The notes: generated from the sequence alone by a model not told the origin. A stretch of DNA of 64,000 nucleotides from Leeuwenhoekiella polynyae (GCF_004104075.1 NZ_QOVK01000022.1:1-64000), one strand, 5' to 3'. Positions 9,050-18,980 are shown, counted from the first letter of the stretch. Made by a program: numbers and translations.

Positions 9050-10384
9050 TTATTTAAATAATCCATATTCGAAATGCAAATTTTGATTATTATTAATACC
9101 TTTTCTAAAAGTTCCAGAATTGAAATAAATGTTACCTATTTGATTTCGAACAGTTGATAATTCCGAAAAAGGAAGATACGAATTGATAAAATTAAGGTCA
9201 CTTCCATTTACCCCTTCTAACAAAAGTGTATTAGGGCTTTCAACACCAAAATTAATAAAAGTCGTATTATAGCCACTTATTCTTAAAGAAGATTTCTCTG
9301 TTCTATTATGAATACGAATGCTCTCATATAAACATCTATTCCCTCCTAACACATAAGAAAATATGTCTTTAGAATCAGAAGTTCTTTCAGAATGGATATT
9401 TGAAAAAACGCAACTAAAAACATCAGGTCCGATATATATTGCTTTTTTATCAGATTGTTCCACTTGTAATTGATCCCAAGTAGACATATTGGTAGTTTCC
9501 CCATTAATTGAGTTAACACTAAAAGCGTATTCATCTGAGTTTCCACATAGCTCTACTGATATAGATTTAAAGTATGAGTCATATACGTTTTCTATTTTAA
9601 AGCCATAACCATTTAAACCAAGAATACGAATGTTTTCAAATGTAGATAAGACAATAGAATTATTAACAGCTTCTGAAGCTAATTCACCTTCTATTAAAAT
9701 CCCATTACTATTAATACGATTATTTAAAGGTCTATACTCACCAATAGTAAAATCACTATAATTACCAGAATATTTTATATGAAACGTAACTTCTAAACCA
9801 CTACGAGGTATTAAAATCGTAGCAAGTTTTCCTTTACCATAAACCCCTAATAAACCCATAGGTACAATAATGGGTCTTGAAATTTTAAATACCCCTGCAG
9901 GTAGACTTACGTATTTTTTCAAAAAAGCAGCCGTACGCATTGCTCTTTTAATTTCATCAGTAATATCATCGCTAATCGAATGACGATACCAATCGACTAA
10001 AATCTCATCCCCATCAAAAACCCTCTTCCATATAAAATTTGTAATTGACGATTTAAAGTATACACCACGGTCTAAATTAGTTGAATTTGACTTAGATATT
10101 AATTTAAACAATCCAGAAGAAATACCGTTTTCTACAAATACAAGTTCATCAGTTTTTATTGCTTCAAGCTCTTCAAAAGAGCTACAAACAATTACGTTTT
10201 TATAATTAACAGTTACTCTAGGTCCTTTCTTTATTTGGCCTTTGAGACTAGATATTTCACGTGAATAATTTTTCAATTTTGATAAAAGAGATATCTGCAC
10301 ATCGTCTTTCTCTCCCTTCACTTGAGAATAAGAATTAGTAAAAAAAACAAAAATTATGTATATACAAATATGTCGTAATATCAT
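9050..10384 (-). CDS. Secreted right-handed beta-helix protein, possible polysaccharide-modifying enzyme
   Basis: A 444-residue protein with an N-terminal signal peptide (about residues 1-20, ending near SYSQ), so it is exported. After a charged segment of about 90 residues it has VSLPAGVFKIS and PIIVPMGLLGVYGKG, which look like the start of a pectate-lyase-like/tailspike-type beta-helix. Short Asn/Ser-rich strands follow (STFENIRILGLNGYGFKI, YDSYFKSISVELCGNS, FSNIHSERTS). I infer a single-stranded right-handed beta-helix. Such proteins in polysaccharide loci can be lyases, hydrolases or epimerases acting on the polymer; no catalytic residue is assigned here. Its start overlaps the end of wzy by 4 bp, so it belongs to the operon. 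Confidence 0.6.
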   Translation of the reverse strand: MILRHICIYIIFVFFTNSYSQVKGEKDDVQISLLSKLKNYSREISSLKGQIKKGPRVTVNYKNVIVCSSFEELEAIKTDELVFVENGISSGLFKLISKSNSTNLDRGVYFKSSITNFIWKRVFDGDEILVDWYRHSISDDITDEIKRAMRTAAFLKKYVSLPAGVFKISRPIIVPMGLLGVYGKGKLATILIPRSGLEVTFHIKYSGNYSDFTIGEYRPLNNRINSNGILIEGELASEAVNNSIVLSTFENIRILGLNGYGFKIENVYDSYFKSISVELCGNSDEYAFSVNSINGETTNMSTWDQLQVEQSDKKAIYIGPDVFSCVFSNIHSERTSDSKDIFSYVLGGNRCLYESIRIHNRTEKSSLRISGYNTTFINFGVESPNTLLLEGVNGSDLNFINSYLPFSELSTVRNQIGNIYFNSGTFRKGINNNQNLHFEYGLFK

Positions 10385-11634
10385 TTAATAGTTAAATTCA
10401 TAGTAAGTGGTTCTTCTAGATATCGCTCTTTACAGTAAAATATTGCCGTAATGATTCCGAATAAATACCATATGTATTGAAAATATGTCTGGACCCCGAA
10501 GAACTGGACAATAATAAAAATCAGAATTAAATATTTCAAAACCTTATATTTAGTTTTACGATATAAAATGTATAATATTCTAAAAAATAAAAAAATTCCA
10601 ATAACGCCTGTTTCTATTAATAAATTAGTAATACCACCCAAACCTGTTAAATCCCATTCTTTCACACTAGGCAAAACCCCCAAATAATTAGGGTTATTAC
10701 GAGTTAAAGAATAATTACCCAGTCCTACTCCGAGTAAAAAATTATCTTCTATCATTTTAGGGGCAATTACAGTTGCTGCTATTCTGCCCATAATTAAATT
10801 AGCATCATCAGGCCTTTTAGCAATTTGAAGCTCAATTTCATTATAATCGGAAATATAACCTTCTATTCTATCTACAAAGTCAAAATAACTGTTTATTATT
10901 ACGGTAAAAAGTAATAGAACCGATAAAGTTCCAATGACTTTTGGAATTGATATTTTTTGTTTATACAGCTGTTGTAAAATAAGTGCAACAATAAAAAAAA
11001 GGACCGATGCTTTAGATTGTGTTGCTGCTATTAGGATTATAACAAGCACCAACCATTTTAAATTTCTTCCAAATAAAAAATTTCGGACTATAAAATAAAA
11101 AACAACGAATAAACCAAATGGCCCGCCTTCAACATACCCCCCTCTTAATCGGCCACCCCCATATACAAATGGACTATCAACACCGATAAAACTCAATACA
11201 TACATCAAAATAAAAAAACAAAAAAACAAAAAAACAAATTGATCAATTTGCTTCAGAAATTTATCATTAAATCTTTTTGAATTAGTTACTAAGATATCAT
11301 GTATTATTAATCCAAAACAAACACAACCCAATAGCTGAATTAATCTTGAAATACTAATCCAACCAGGCTGCCTTAAAATACTTAAATCACTACTAGGCAA
11401 ATAAATTTTCACCCAAATCATGACAATTATAGAACTTATAAAATAGAACACAAATAGTTTGAAAAGCTGAATATAAGGCTTGTAAAAATGCTTTCGCCCT
11501 ATATTTAAAAAATAGTAAAATATAAGTACTACAGAAAAAAGATCTCCAACTTTAACCAATCCCAATTTAAAATCAGTCAGTTGCATACTACTTGCTATAG
11601 CAAATGCGAGAATATAATGTTGGAGTTTCATCAA
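10381..11634 (-). CDS. Wzy-like polysaccharide polymerase
   Basis: A 417-residue integral membrane protein with about ten or more hydrophobic segments and a large hydrophilic loop around residues 240-320 (region with YNEIELQIAKRPDDANLIMG, then LLGVGLGNYSLT). That layout and the G-x-G-x-x-x-Y loop fit the O-antigen ligase/polymerase (Wzy) family, which joins lipid-linked repeat units in the periplasm. Sequence conservation in this family is low, so the call rests on topology and on its place in a locus that also has a Wzx flippase. Very AT-rich and coupled to the next gene by a 4-bp overlap. Confidence 0.8.
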   Translation of the reverse strand: MMKLQHYILAFAIASSMQLTDFKLGLVKVGDLFSVVLIFYYFLNIGRKHFYKPYIQLFKLFVFYFISSIIVMIWVKIYLPSSDLSILRQPGWISISRLIQLLGCVCFGLIIHDILVTNSKRFNDKFLKQIDQFVFLFFCFFILMYVLSFIGVDSPFVYGGGRLRGGYVEGGPFGLFVVFYFIVRNFLFGRNLKWLVLVIILIAATQSKASVLFFIVALILQQLYKQKISIPKVIGTLSVLLLFTVIINSYFDFVDRIEGYISDYNEIELQIAKRPDDANLIMGRIAATVIAPKMIEDNFLLGVGLGNYSLTRNNPNYLGVLPSVKEWDLTGLGGITNLLIETGVIGIFLFFRILYILYRKTKYKVLKYLILIFIIVQFFGVQTYFQYIWYLFGIITAIFYCKERYLEEPLTMNLTIK

Positions 11635-11641
11635 GTACTAT

Positions 11642-12634
11642 CTAAAAAGATTTGACAATCAATTGAACAACTTTTATAGCCCTTTTAAACTGGAGTCTTC
11701 TAATACGATTTACGATTACCCCTACAAAACCCAAATAGGTGGTTGCCATATTTTTACGATTCAGTTTCTTAACAAAAGTTAACCGACTACTTAGCGACAT
11801 TAAATCTCCAAACTCACTTTTAATATATTCTTTTTCCTCTTTATGTATGGTTGCCCCCTCCTTATGGTATACAATACTTTTTAAAATGGGTTTAATATCA
11901 AAGTGTACTTTTCTAGCTCTTACAGCCCAATCAATCTCCTCATAAAATAAAAAATAGCGTTCCTCCAATAATCCTATCTCCACAAGACATTCTTTAGATA
12001 TTAGCATAGAAGCTCCTATAGGATAATCAATATGATATTCCTTGTCAAAATCAATTTGCTCTGATGAAATATTATCCAAGACGTGGTTACCCACAGAAAA
12101 ACAGTAGTTAAAGCTCCCACCTATACCCTGTACAACATCAGGTCGATCATAATACATCAATCGAGAACCCCCAAGACCAACTTTTGGATTCCCATCCATA
12201 AAGCATATTGCATTTTCCAAAGCAGTAGGTTCAATAACGGTATCATTGTTCAATAACCAGCAATATTTAAAATCATCACTTTTTAGAGCGTACTGCAAAC
12301 CTATATTATTGCCTGCAGCATAACCACAATTATTTTCAGCTTTAATAATTAACAATTGCTCCTTAAACTTACCATTCAATAACTCTTCTTCAGTTAAATA
12401 TCGATATGCTATAGGTTTAATTTCAAGTGGATAAACGATTGAATTGCATAAAGTTTGTATTTGAGTTATGCCACCATTGCACCACTCAATCATCTTCTCA
12501 ACATCCTCATTATTGGGTGAATTATCAACTAAAAGTAATTGAAAATTCTTGTAAGTACTTTTTAAAACACTTTCTAAGCATTCAACGGTATCTTTCCAAC
12601 CTTTATGATTAAGTATTATAATATAAACTTTCAA
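11642..12634 (-). CDS. Glycosyltransferase family 2 (rhamnosyltransferase-like)
   Basis: A 330-residue GT-A enzyme. Seen: N-terminal YIIILNHKGWKDTVECLESV, VDNSPNN, the long-range motif NNCGYAAGNNIGLQYAL, and LLNNDTVIEP, which holds the DxD-like metal site. The pattern ENxGyAaGNNxG is typical of WbbL/RfbF-type rhamnosyltransferases. This fits the dTDP-rhamnose genes in the operon, though donor choice is inference. Located between the DUF616 gene (1-bp gap) and wzy (7-bp gap). Confidence 0.87.
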   Translation of the reverse strand: MKVYIIILNHKGWKDTVECLESVLKSTYKNFQLLLVDNSPNNEDVEKMIEWCNGGITQIQTLCNSIVYPLEIKPIAYRYLTEEELLNGKFKEQLLIIKAENNCGYAAGNNIGLQYALKSDDFKYCWLLNNDTVIEPTALENAICFMDGNPKVGLGGSRLMYYDRPDVVQGIGGSFNYCFSVGNHVLDNISSEQIDFDKEYHIDYPIGASMLISKECLVEIGLLEERYFLFYEEIDWAVRARKVHFDIKPILKSIVYHKEGATIHKEEKEYIKSEFGDLMSLSSRLTFVKKLNRKNMATTYLGFVGVIVNRIRRLQFKRAIKVVQLIVKSF

Positions 12635-12635
12635 C

Positions 12636-13358
12636 TTAAAATTTATTTAAAATGACCTTAAACTTTCTTTTAATATCATCCAAAAAACTTATCCTATGAA
12701 ACTTATAAATAAAATCCTTTGAATCTCTTACGTTAAATCCATTTTCAAATAATTGTTCGCAGTAAATTTCTAGCTTCCATAATAAATAAACTAGACTCAA
12801 CTGATCCCTCTGACTATATTCGTTATAAATACTCCACCAAGATTCATCTAAGTTGACTATACTTTGTTCATTATGCTGCCGATAGATAATATTATTTTCA
12901 TAGAGCCCCATTTGTTTGGGAAACCGTTCATTTTTAAGAAAAATCATTTGCTCGTCAATCTTATTTTTACCTTCGAGCGCTTTCCCCTTACACATTTCTG
13001 CTTCATCATAAATACAATTTCGGTCGGGATGTTTGGCTATAGCTATCTTTGTTCCCTCTTCTACCAATTCTTGTATTCTTTTCTCAAGTTTGTCTGTTTT
13101 AATTATAATATTTGCATCTATATAGACACTAATATCGTATTCAGCAAGGACTTTATGAGGCAAAAGTTTAGCATATCGAGAAAGTCTTCTGTTATCTTTT
13201 ATAGTTGATGGAATTTGTCGTATCTGCCATACACTATCCTCTACAGTCTTTATTGTATTGTTTGAAAAGCAAATAAAGTCCCACTCGGGCATTATGTATA
13301 ATGGCTCTTCTAAAATATCATAATCTCCCACTAAAGAGGTAAAAATTACTTTTTTCAT
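12636..13358 (-). CDS. DUF616-type glycosyltransferase (TOD1/MUCI70-like)
   Basis: A 240-residue protein with no signal peptide. It starts with KKVIFTSLVGDYDILEEP, continues with DFICFSNN and a W-x-I-R segment, then SRYAKLLPHKVLAEYDISVY with IDANI, an Asp pattern like a GT-A metal site. This matches the DUF616 family, now regarded as GT-A-fold glycosyltransferases, often found in capsule and O-antigen loci. It probably adds one sugar of the repeat unit. Donor unknown. It overlaps the upstream GT2 gene by 4 bp. Confidence 0.75.
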   Translation of the reverse strand: MKKVIFTSLVGDYDILEEPLYIMPEWDFICFSNNTIKTVEDSVWQIRQIPSTIKDNRRLSRYAKLLPHKVLAEYDISVYIDANIIIKTDKLEKRIQELVEEGTKIAIAKHPDRNCIYDEAEMCKGKALEGKNKIDEQMIFLKNERFPKQMGLYENNIIYRQHNEQSIVNLDESWWSIYNEYSQRDQLSLVYLLWKLEIYCEQLFENGFNVRDSKDFIYKFHRISFLDDIKRKFKVILNKF

Positions 13359-14284
13359 ATCTTTCTAAGCAATGAATTCAATACTATAACAGGTAAAATC
13401 AATAAAATATTGATAAAATAAGAATGTCTAACTAACCTAAAAAAATTAGTTAAATTTAAATTTCCATTCGATAATACTTTTAAAACTGTTTTAGAATAGA
13501 AATAAATAGATTTATATTTCCAGATAATTCTCTTTTTTGTATTTATTTTATTTTTTAAAAATGAATTTGAAGATTCTATCCAATTTAGATTATTTAAATT
13601 CTTCTTAAAATCAGGAACTAAACTTTCATTATTCCCAACAGCATTCCATTGGCCTACTATATCTTTAGATACTATAACATTACTTAGTGATATAAGCTTA
13701 ACTAAAGATTCTGTATCCGAAGAAATAAAATCCTTACTGTAAAAATTTAATTTTAACGCAGGATCGCGGTTGTAAATGGTTGTAAGATGAGAAAATTTAT
13801 ATTTCGTATACATACCTGATAAAAAATCCTCACCACTCAAAACCTCAGTATTATTTTCTATATCATGCACAACATCAATTTGATGATCGATATAATTTAA
13901 ACGTTTACAGGCTACATAAACTAAGGGTTTTTGCTTTTCCTTAAATCCAATAATACACCCTAAACCTTTAGATATGAATTCATTATCAACAAAACAATCA
14001 TCTCCATCGAGATTAACTACATAATCTCCATTTGCACGATGGTATAGTGTTTCATGATAATTTTTCACCCTTCCTAAATTTTTCGAATTATAATAATATG
14101 TGATTCTTTCATCCTCTAAAGCCAAATTCTCACAAATTCTACGTGTATTGTCAGGAGAACAATCATCAGATATTATAATCTCAAGATTTGGATAATCTTG
14201 ATCCATCGCACTTCTGACACTTTTCTCAATAAACAATTCTTGCCCATAAGTTGGGACCATAATAGTGACTAAGGGTAGATTCAT
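13355..14284 (-). CDS. Glycosyltransferase family 2
   Basis: A 309-residue GT-A enzyme. The N-terminus shows VTIMVPTYGQELFIEKSV, IIISDDCSPDNT and YVVNLDGDDCF, which contain the nucleotide-binding Asp and the D-x-D metal site of GT2. The C-terminal 60 residues are hydrophobic and basic, suggesting membrane attachment. It has 4-bp ATGA-type overlaps with both neighbours (wzx upstream, DUF616 gene downstream), so it is translated in a tightly coupled unit. Donor and acceptor are not readable from sequence. Confidence 0.87.
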   Translation of the reverse strand: MNLPLVTIMVPTYGQELFIEKSVRSAMDQDYPNLEIIISDDCSPDNTRRICENLALEDERITYYYNSKNLGRVKNYHETLYHRANGDYVVNLDGDDCFVDNEFISKGLGCIIGFKEKQKPLVYVACKRLNYIDHQIDVVHDIENNTEVLSGEDFLSGMYTKYKFSHLTTIYNRDPALKLNFYSKDFISSDTESLVKLISLSNVIVSKDIVGQWNAVGNNESLVPDFKKNLNNLNWIESSNSFLKNKINTKKRIIWKYKSIYFYSKTVLKVLSNGNLNLTNFFRLVRHSYFINILLILPVIVLNSLLRKI

Positions 14285-15537
14285 CTAATTAGGTACATTA
14301 AATTTTTACGTTTGATTAAATAAAATCGATGGAATAATTCAAATAGCTGAGCCAATACGATACCCCACGCCACATTATAGAGAGTTATTGAAAAAAACCT
14401 CCAGCAGATCAAGGTAAAACAGAAATAGAATAAAGTCGAATAAATTAAATTCATCATAAAAGACTTATTATAGCCCTTCAGGATTAATACACAAGACCCC
14501 ACTATTGAACTAAATGGTCTTAGGAGTAGTACCCCTATTACAAAAAATAAGTCAGCTGCTGGTAATAAATCTTGGCCTCCGAGAAGTAAAACGATGGGCT
14601 TTCTTAGAAGAATTAATATTAAATACGAAAAAAATAAAACAAGTATTTCAAGTCTTAGTATTTTCTTCAGAAAATTAAAATTCTTCTTTTGAGCAATCAG
14701 TGGGAATACGACATTTGTAATATTATCAAACACACTTATTAGAATTCTAAAAACTTTGTAGGCTAAATCGTAATAGGCAACTGCTTGATTACCCACAAAA
14801 ACACCTAATAAAAAAGCAGGTGTATTGTCCTTAAAACTTGATATTCGGGAGACGAAAATAGGACATGAATCTAGAAAATGATATCTTAAAATTTTGAAAT
14901 TAACAATGCTAAATGTAATCTTATGCTTATTAAATACAATGTATAAAGAAACCAAGCCAGCTATTATACTTCCCAAACCATTAATTAATGGTACGTAGAG
15001 ATAATCATCTTCATTGTGTATAAATAAAAAGATTAATCCAAGAAAAATTAATCTGCTAAACAAAGTTAAGTAAGTTATATACTTCATTTGTTCAATTCCT
15101 TGAAAATACCAGATTGGGAAAAGAAATTCATAAACACATAACCACATGGTTAAGGTGAAAAGCAACTTATAATCTGAGGCTTGAGGTATTACATAAAAAA
15201 GGAGTAGAAGAATAATGAAAGAACATAAAAGTAAAAAAAATTTAATGATGAAAGTAGAACTTACAATCTCACTTAATTTTTTATGATCATTGCGATAAAT
15301 ACTTACCTCCTTTGTTGCACTAATATTAAAACCAAAAGAAACGATAATTACTAAATAACTTATTGTTGTTTGTGCAAATACAACTAAACCATAGGTATCT
15401 ATACCTAAAGCACGTATTAAATAGGGATATGTAACCAAAGGCAACACCATGTTAAACACCTGCAATACAGACAAATAACCAAAGTTATGGATTAGCTTTT
15501 TATGGAAAGACAGCTTATTGAATGTTTTCTTAAACAT
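14281..15537 (-). CDS. Wzx-like oligosaccharide flippase
   Basis: A 418-residue multi-spanning membrane protein of the polysaccharide transporter/MATE-like superfamily. It moves the undecaprenyl-linked repeat unit across the inner membrane. The N-terminus (NFGYLSVLQVFNMVLPLVTY, then PYLIRALGIDTYGLV) is the classic Wzx start, and about 12 hydrophobic segments follow. It sits in the AT-rich centre of the locus, overlapping the epimerase gene by 8 bp and the GT2 gene by 4 bp. Together with wzy it defines this as a Wzx/Wzy-dependent pathway. Confidence 0.9.
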   Translation of the reverse strand: MFKKTFNKLSFHKKLIHNFGYLSVLQVFNMVLPLVTYPYLIRALGIDTYGLVVFAQTTISYLVIIVSFGFNISATKEVSIYRNDHKKLSEIVSSTFIIKFFLLLCSFIILLLLFYVIPQASDYKLLFTLTMWLCVYEFLFPIWYFQGIEQMKYITYLTLFSRLIFLGLIFLFIHNEDDYLYVPLINGLGSIIAGLVSLYIVFNKHKITFSIVNFKILRYHFLDSCPIFVSRISSFKDNTPAFLLGVFVGNQAVAYYDLAYKVFRILISVFDNITNVVFPLIAQKKNFNFLKKILRLEILVLFFSYLILILLRKPIVLLLGGQDLLPAADLFFVIGVLLLRPFSSIVGSCVLILKGYNKSFMMNLIYSTLFYFCFTLICWRFFSITLYNVAWGIVLAQLFELFHRFYLIKRKNLMYLIR

Positions 15538-16549
15538 TATGATAAAGTCTATACCATTTAATAAATTTATCTACTCCTTCCCTTATAGACACATTCCCAG
15601 TATAACCCAAAACCTTTAAAGCTGATGTATCTGCCCAGGTTTGGGGTACATCTCCAGCCTGCATTGGTAAAAACTCTTTTACAGCCTCTATACCCAGACT
15701 AGTTTCTATAGCATCAACAAAGTCCATTAAGGCTTCCGGTTTCCCATTTCCTATATTGTAGAGACTATAAGCAGGTGTTGATTCATTTTTTTCAGGAGTA
15801 TTCTTTAACACTATATCAATTCCTGCTATAATATCATCGATATAAGTAAAATCCCGTCGCATTTTGCCATTATTAAAAACTTTAATGGATTCTCCATTTA
15901 AAATAGCCTGAGTAAAAAGGTAAATGGCCATATCCGGCCGACCCCAAGGACCATAAACCGTAAAAAAACGCAAACCGGTAGTTGGTATCCCATACAAATG
16001 ACTATAGGTATAAGCCATCAATTCGTTACTTTTCTTTGTAGCTGCATACAAACTAATAGGATTGTCTACCGGATCTGTTACCGCAAAAGGCACTTTCTCA
16101 TTTTGACCATACACACTAGAGCTACTGGCATATATCAAATGCTTTATTTTAAAATGTCGGCAACACTCTAAGATGTTTAAAAAACCTACTACATTACTTT
16201 GAACATAAGCTTCAGGATTCTCCAAACTGTAACGCACCCCAGCTTGAGCAGCAAGATTCACAACTACATCAAAGCTATGTTTTTCAAATAAGCTTTTTAG
16301 ATTTGCTTTATCTTCGAGATGCATTCTACTAAAAATATAATTTTCAGTTCGTTCACTTATTACTTCTAGCCCCCATTCAATTTCAGATCTTAAAATTCCT
16401 GTCTCTCTTAATCGAGCATATTTTAAATCAACATCATAATAATCATTAATATTATCTAGACCGACAACAAAGTTACCCGCATCTAATAAAGATTTAACTA
16501 AATGAAACCCAATAAAACCTGCTGCTCCGGTTACTAATATTTTTGACAT
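15530..16549 (-). CDS. UDP-glucuronate 4-epimerase
   Basis: Extended short-chain dehydrogenase that interconverts UDP-glucuronate and UDP-galacturonate. The Rossmann motif TGAAGFIGFHLV is followed by DNINDYYDVDLKYARL, characteristic of the UDP-GlcA epimerase branch (LpsL/WbnF/Gla type). The catalytic SSSVYG and Y-x3-K (YAATKKS) are present, then FFTVYGPWGRPDMA. I start at ATG 16547-16549; a TTG codon lies directly before it. Substrate comes from ugd in the same operon. UDP-glucose as substrate is a less likely alternative. Confidence 0.87.
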   Translation of the reverse strand: MSKILVTGAAGFIGFHLVKSLLDAGNFVVGLDNINDYYDVDLKYARLRETGILRSEIEWGLEVISERTENYIFSRMHLEDKANLKSLFEKHSFDVVVNLAAQAGVRYSLENPEAYVQSNVVGFLNILECCRHFKIKHLIYASSSSVYGQNEKVPFAVTDPVDNPISLYAATKKSNELMAYTYSHLYGIPTTGLRFFTVYGPWGRPDMAIYLFTQAILNGESIKVFNNGKMRRDFTYIDDIIAGIDIVLKNTPEKNESTPAYSLYNIGNGKPEALMDFVDAIETSLGIEAVKEFLPMQAGDVPQTWADTSALKVLGYTGNVSIREGVDKFIKWYRLYHNV

Positions 16550-16559
16550 CAAATAAATT

Positions 16560-17090
16560 TTAAAATTTTGAGAGTTCTAAATCTTTCTCAGAAACTATTG
16601 TATCAGTTTCAGGGATTTTCCAATCTATATTCAGAGTAGGATCATTATAAATGATACCTCTCTCAGATTTTTTATGGTAAAAATTATCACACTTATAGGC
16701 AAAAACAGCTGTTTTACTCAAAACAGAGAATCCATGTCCAAAACCCCGAGGTACAAACAACTGCTTCTTATTTTCAGCGCTGAGTTCTACTGCAATATGC
16801 TCCCCATAGGTAGGTGAATCCTTGCGTAAATCTACCGCCACATCCAGAACACTGCCTTCCAAAACCCGTACAAGTTTGGCTTGTGCATAAGCGCCTTGTT
16901 GAAAATGAATACCACGCACCACCCCATATTGCGAATAGGATTGGTTGTCCTGCACAAAGTTTACCGGATAGCCTATAGCTCGTTCAAAGCTATCCCTGTT
17001 AAAACTTTCAAAAAAATAACCACGATCATCTTCAAAAACACGTGGTTGCAGGATAAAGCAGCCTTTTAAAGCTGTTTCTGTTGCTTGCAT
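16560..17090 (-). CDS. rfbC: dTDP-4-dehydrorhamnose 3,5-epimerase
   Basis: Third step of dTDP-L-rhamnose synthesis. The 176-residue cupin shows QPRVFEDDRGYFFESFN, VQDNQSYSQYGVVRGIHFQ (with the catalytic His of RGIHFQ) and FVPRGFGHGFSVLS, the standard RmlC signatures, at the usual length. It is the last of the four rfb genes in the transcribed order B, D, A, C, 7 bp after rfbA. Confidence 0.95.
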   Translation of the reverse strand: MQATETALKGCFILQPRVFEDDRGYFFESFNRDSFERAIGYPVNFVQDNQSYSQYGVVRGIHFQQGAYAQAKLVRVLEGSVLDVAVDLRKDSPTYGEHIAVELSAENKKQLFVPRGFGHGFSVLSKTAVFAYKCDNFYHKKSERGIIYNDPTLNIDWKIPETDTIVSEKDLELSKF

Positions 17091-17097
17091 ACTGTCT

Positions 17098-17988
17098 TTA
17101 TTTTTTTTTGTTTTTTTTTGCTGCTAAGCGCAATAAATACTGTCCGTATTCATTTTTACGCAAAGGCGCTGCCAATTCCAATAAGCGTTCTTTAGAAAGG
17201 TAGCCTTTTTCAAAAGCGATCTCTTCAAGACATGCTACTTTAAGACCTTGTCTTTTTTCGATGGTTTCAATAAAATTAGAAGCCTCTAGGAGGGATTCAT
17301 GCGTGCCGGTATCCAACCAGGCATAGCCACGCCCCATCAATTCTACTTTGAGAGCTTCTTGCTTTAAATATTCCTGATTCACAGTAGTAATTTCCAATTC
17401 TCCACGGGCACTGGGTTTTATCCCTTTAGCAATTTCCACTACCGAATTGGGATAGAAATACAAGCCTACTACCGCATAGTTGCTTTTAGGTTCTGATGGC
17501 TTCTCTTCCAGAGAGATTACGGTCCCGCTTTCGTCAAATTCTGCGACCCCATAACGTTCGGGATCCTGTACATAATACCCAAAAACAGTAGCTTTTTGAG
17601 CCTCCTTGACATTTTTTACCGCTGCATCTAACAATTCCGTAAGTCCGTGGCCATAAAAAATGTTATCCCCCAGGATCAAACACACGTCATCATTACCAAT
17701 AAATTCCTCCCCGATTAAAAAAGCCTGCGCCAATCCATCAGGACTGGGCTGCTCGGCATAGCTCAACTGCACCCCAAAATCAGAACCATCACCCAATAAA
17801 TTTTTAAAATTAGGCAAGTCGTGGGGTGTTGAAATAATTAAAACTTCATTGATTCCTGCCAACATCAATACGGAAAGCGGATAATAGATCATCGGCTTAT
17901 CATAAATAGGCATCAACTGCTTAGAAATAGAACGGGTTAAGGGGTATAGTCGGGTACCGGAGCCTCCGGCTAAAATAATTCCTTTCAT
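17098..17988 (-). CDS. rfbA: Glucose-1-phosphate thymidylyltransferase
   Basis: First step of dTDP-rhamnose synthesis: dTTP plus glucose 1-phosphate to dTDP-glucose. The 296 residues begin [18 protein letters not shown], with [31 protein letters not shown] and [14 protein letters not shown] further on, all RmlA hallmarks. The C-terminus is lysine-rich and A-rich in DNA. It lies 10 bp after rfbD in the operon. Confidence 0.96.
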   Translation of the reverse strand: MKGIILAGGSGTRLYPLTRSISKQLMPIYDKPMIYYPLSVLMLAGINEVLIISTPHDLPNFKNLLGDGSDFGVQLSYAEQPSPDGLAQAFLIGEEFIGNDDVCLILGDNIFYGHGLTELLDAAVKNVKEAQKATVFGYYVQDPERYGVAEFDESGTVISLEEKPSEPKSNYAVVGLYFYPNSVVEIAKGIKPSARGELEITTVNQEYLKQEALKVELMGRGYAWLDTGTHESLLEASNFIETIEKRQGLKVACLEEIAFEKGYLSKERLLELAAPLRKNEYGQYLLRLAAKKNKKK

Positions 17989-17998
17989 ATTATAGTTT

Positions 17999-18862
17999 TT
18001 ATTGTGCGTTAAGCTGATTTAGGCAACGGATTAAACTGCTCTCATAATCAGGGATGCTAACCGTATAGATCTTTTGTATTTTTTTGGTATCCAATAAAGA
18101 ATATGCCGGACGACTAGCTGGGGTGGGATAGGATGTTGTTGGGATACTGTGCAATTCACAATCCAATTGTGCCACATTTTTGATGGTTTGTGCAAAATCA
18201 AACCAGCTGATACGTCCGGTGTTCGAGTAATGATAGATACCGGGTATCCAATTTACGTTATAAACGATCTTTAAAATCGCTTGCGCAAGATCGGCCGCAT
18301 ATGTGGGGCTTCCTACCTGATCCTTAACGATGTTTAAGGTATCGCGTTCTTGCATCAACCGTAGCATGGTTTTGACAAAATTATTGCCAAATTCTGAATA
18401 GACCCACGCGGTACGGATAATAATCACATCAGGATTCATGGCTTGAGCGGCCTGCTCTCCTTTCAGCTTCGTAAGCCCGTATATACTTTGCGGATGCGTA
18501 ACATCGGTTTCCTGATAGGGCTTTGCTGAAGCCCCGTCAAAGACATAATCGGTAGAAATGTGTAAAAACCTACAAGAGTTCTTAGCGCACCAGCCTGCCA
18601 AAAAGCCTACTGCTTTATGGTTGATGATATCTGCCTTTTCAGGTTCAGACTCTGCCCGATCTACAGCCGTATAAGCGGCACAATTGATCAGGTAATCCGG
18701 TTGCGTCTGCTCTAAATAGTCGCGCATCTGCAGTTCGTCTTCCAGATCAAATACGGCCCGGGTTACAAAATCAAAGCGATCATCGGGATGGGCTACAGCC
18801 AACCCCTGCAACTCCTGCCCCAATTGCCCGTGAGCTCCGGTAACTAAAATTCGTTTACTCAT
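17999..18862 (-). CDS. rfbD: dTDP-4-dehydrorhamnose reductase
   Basis: Last step of dTDP-L-rhamnose synthesis, NADPH- or NADH-dependent. The 287 residues show [39 protein letters not shown] and YGLTKLKGE, the RmlD cofactor and catalytic motifs (Thr, Tyr and Lys in place). It is separated from rfbB by 150 bp that contain a palindromic repeat fragment (see 18915-18945). Confidence 0.95.
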   Translation of the reverse strand: MSKRILVTGAHGQLGQELQGLAVAHPDDRFDFVTRAVFDLEDELQMRDYLEQTQPDYLINCAAYTAVDRAESEPEKADIINHKAVGFLAGWCAKNSCRFLHISTDYVFDGASAKPYQETDVTHPQSIYGLTKLKGEQAAQAMNPDVIIIRTAWVYSEFGNNFVKTMLRLMQERDTLNIVKDQVGSPTYAADLAQAILKIVYNVNWIPGIYHYSNTGRISWFDFAQTIKNVAQLDCELHSIPTTSYPTPASRPAYSLLDTKKIQKIYTVSIPDYESSLIRCLNQLNAQ

Positions 18863-18914
18863 TGTTCTTTTTCGTATTTCTAGAGTACGCTCTACTCATT
18901 AAATAGATAATAGT

Positions 18915-18980
18915 TTATGCTTCTCGACTGCGCTAGAAGTGACAGCAAATGGTCAATCCAAATGACCCGATAATTATCAG
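18915..18980. repeat. REP-like palindromic element between rfbB and rfbD
   Basis: The stretch contains GCTTCTCGACTGCGCTAGAAG followed by tgacagc, an imperfect palindrome. Related pieces (ctcgactgcgct, gaagtgaca) occur at 20355-20425 and 23553-23580. This looks like a copy of a short dispersed palindrome family common in this group of bacteria. Confidence 0.5.
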
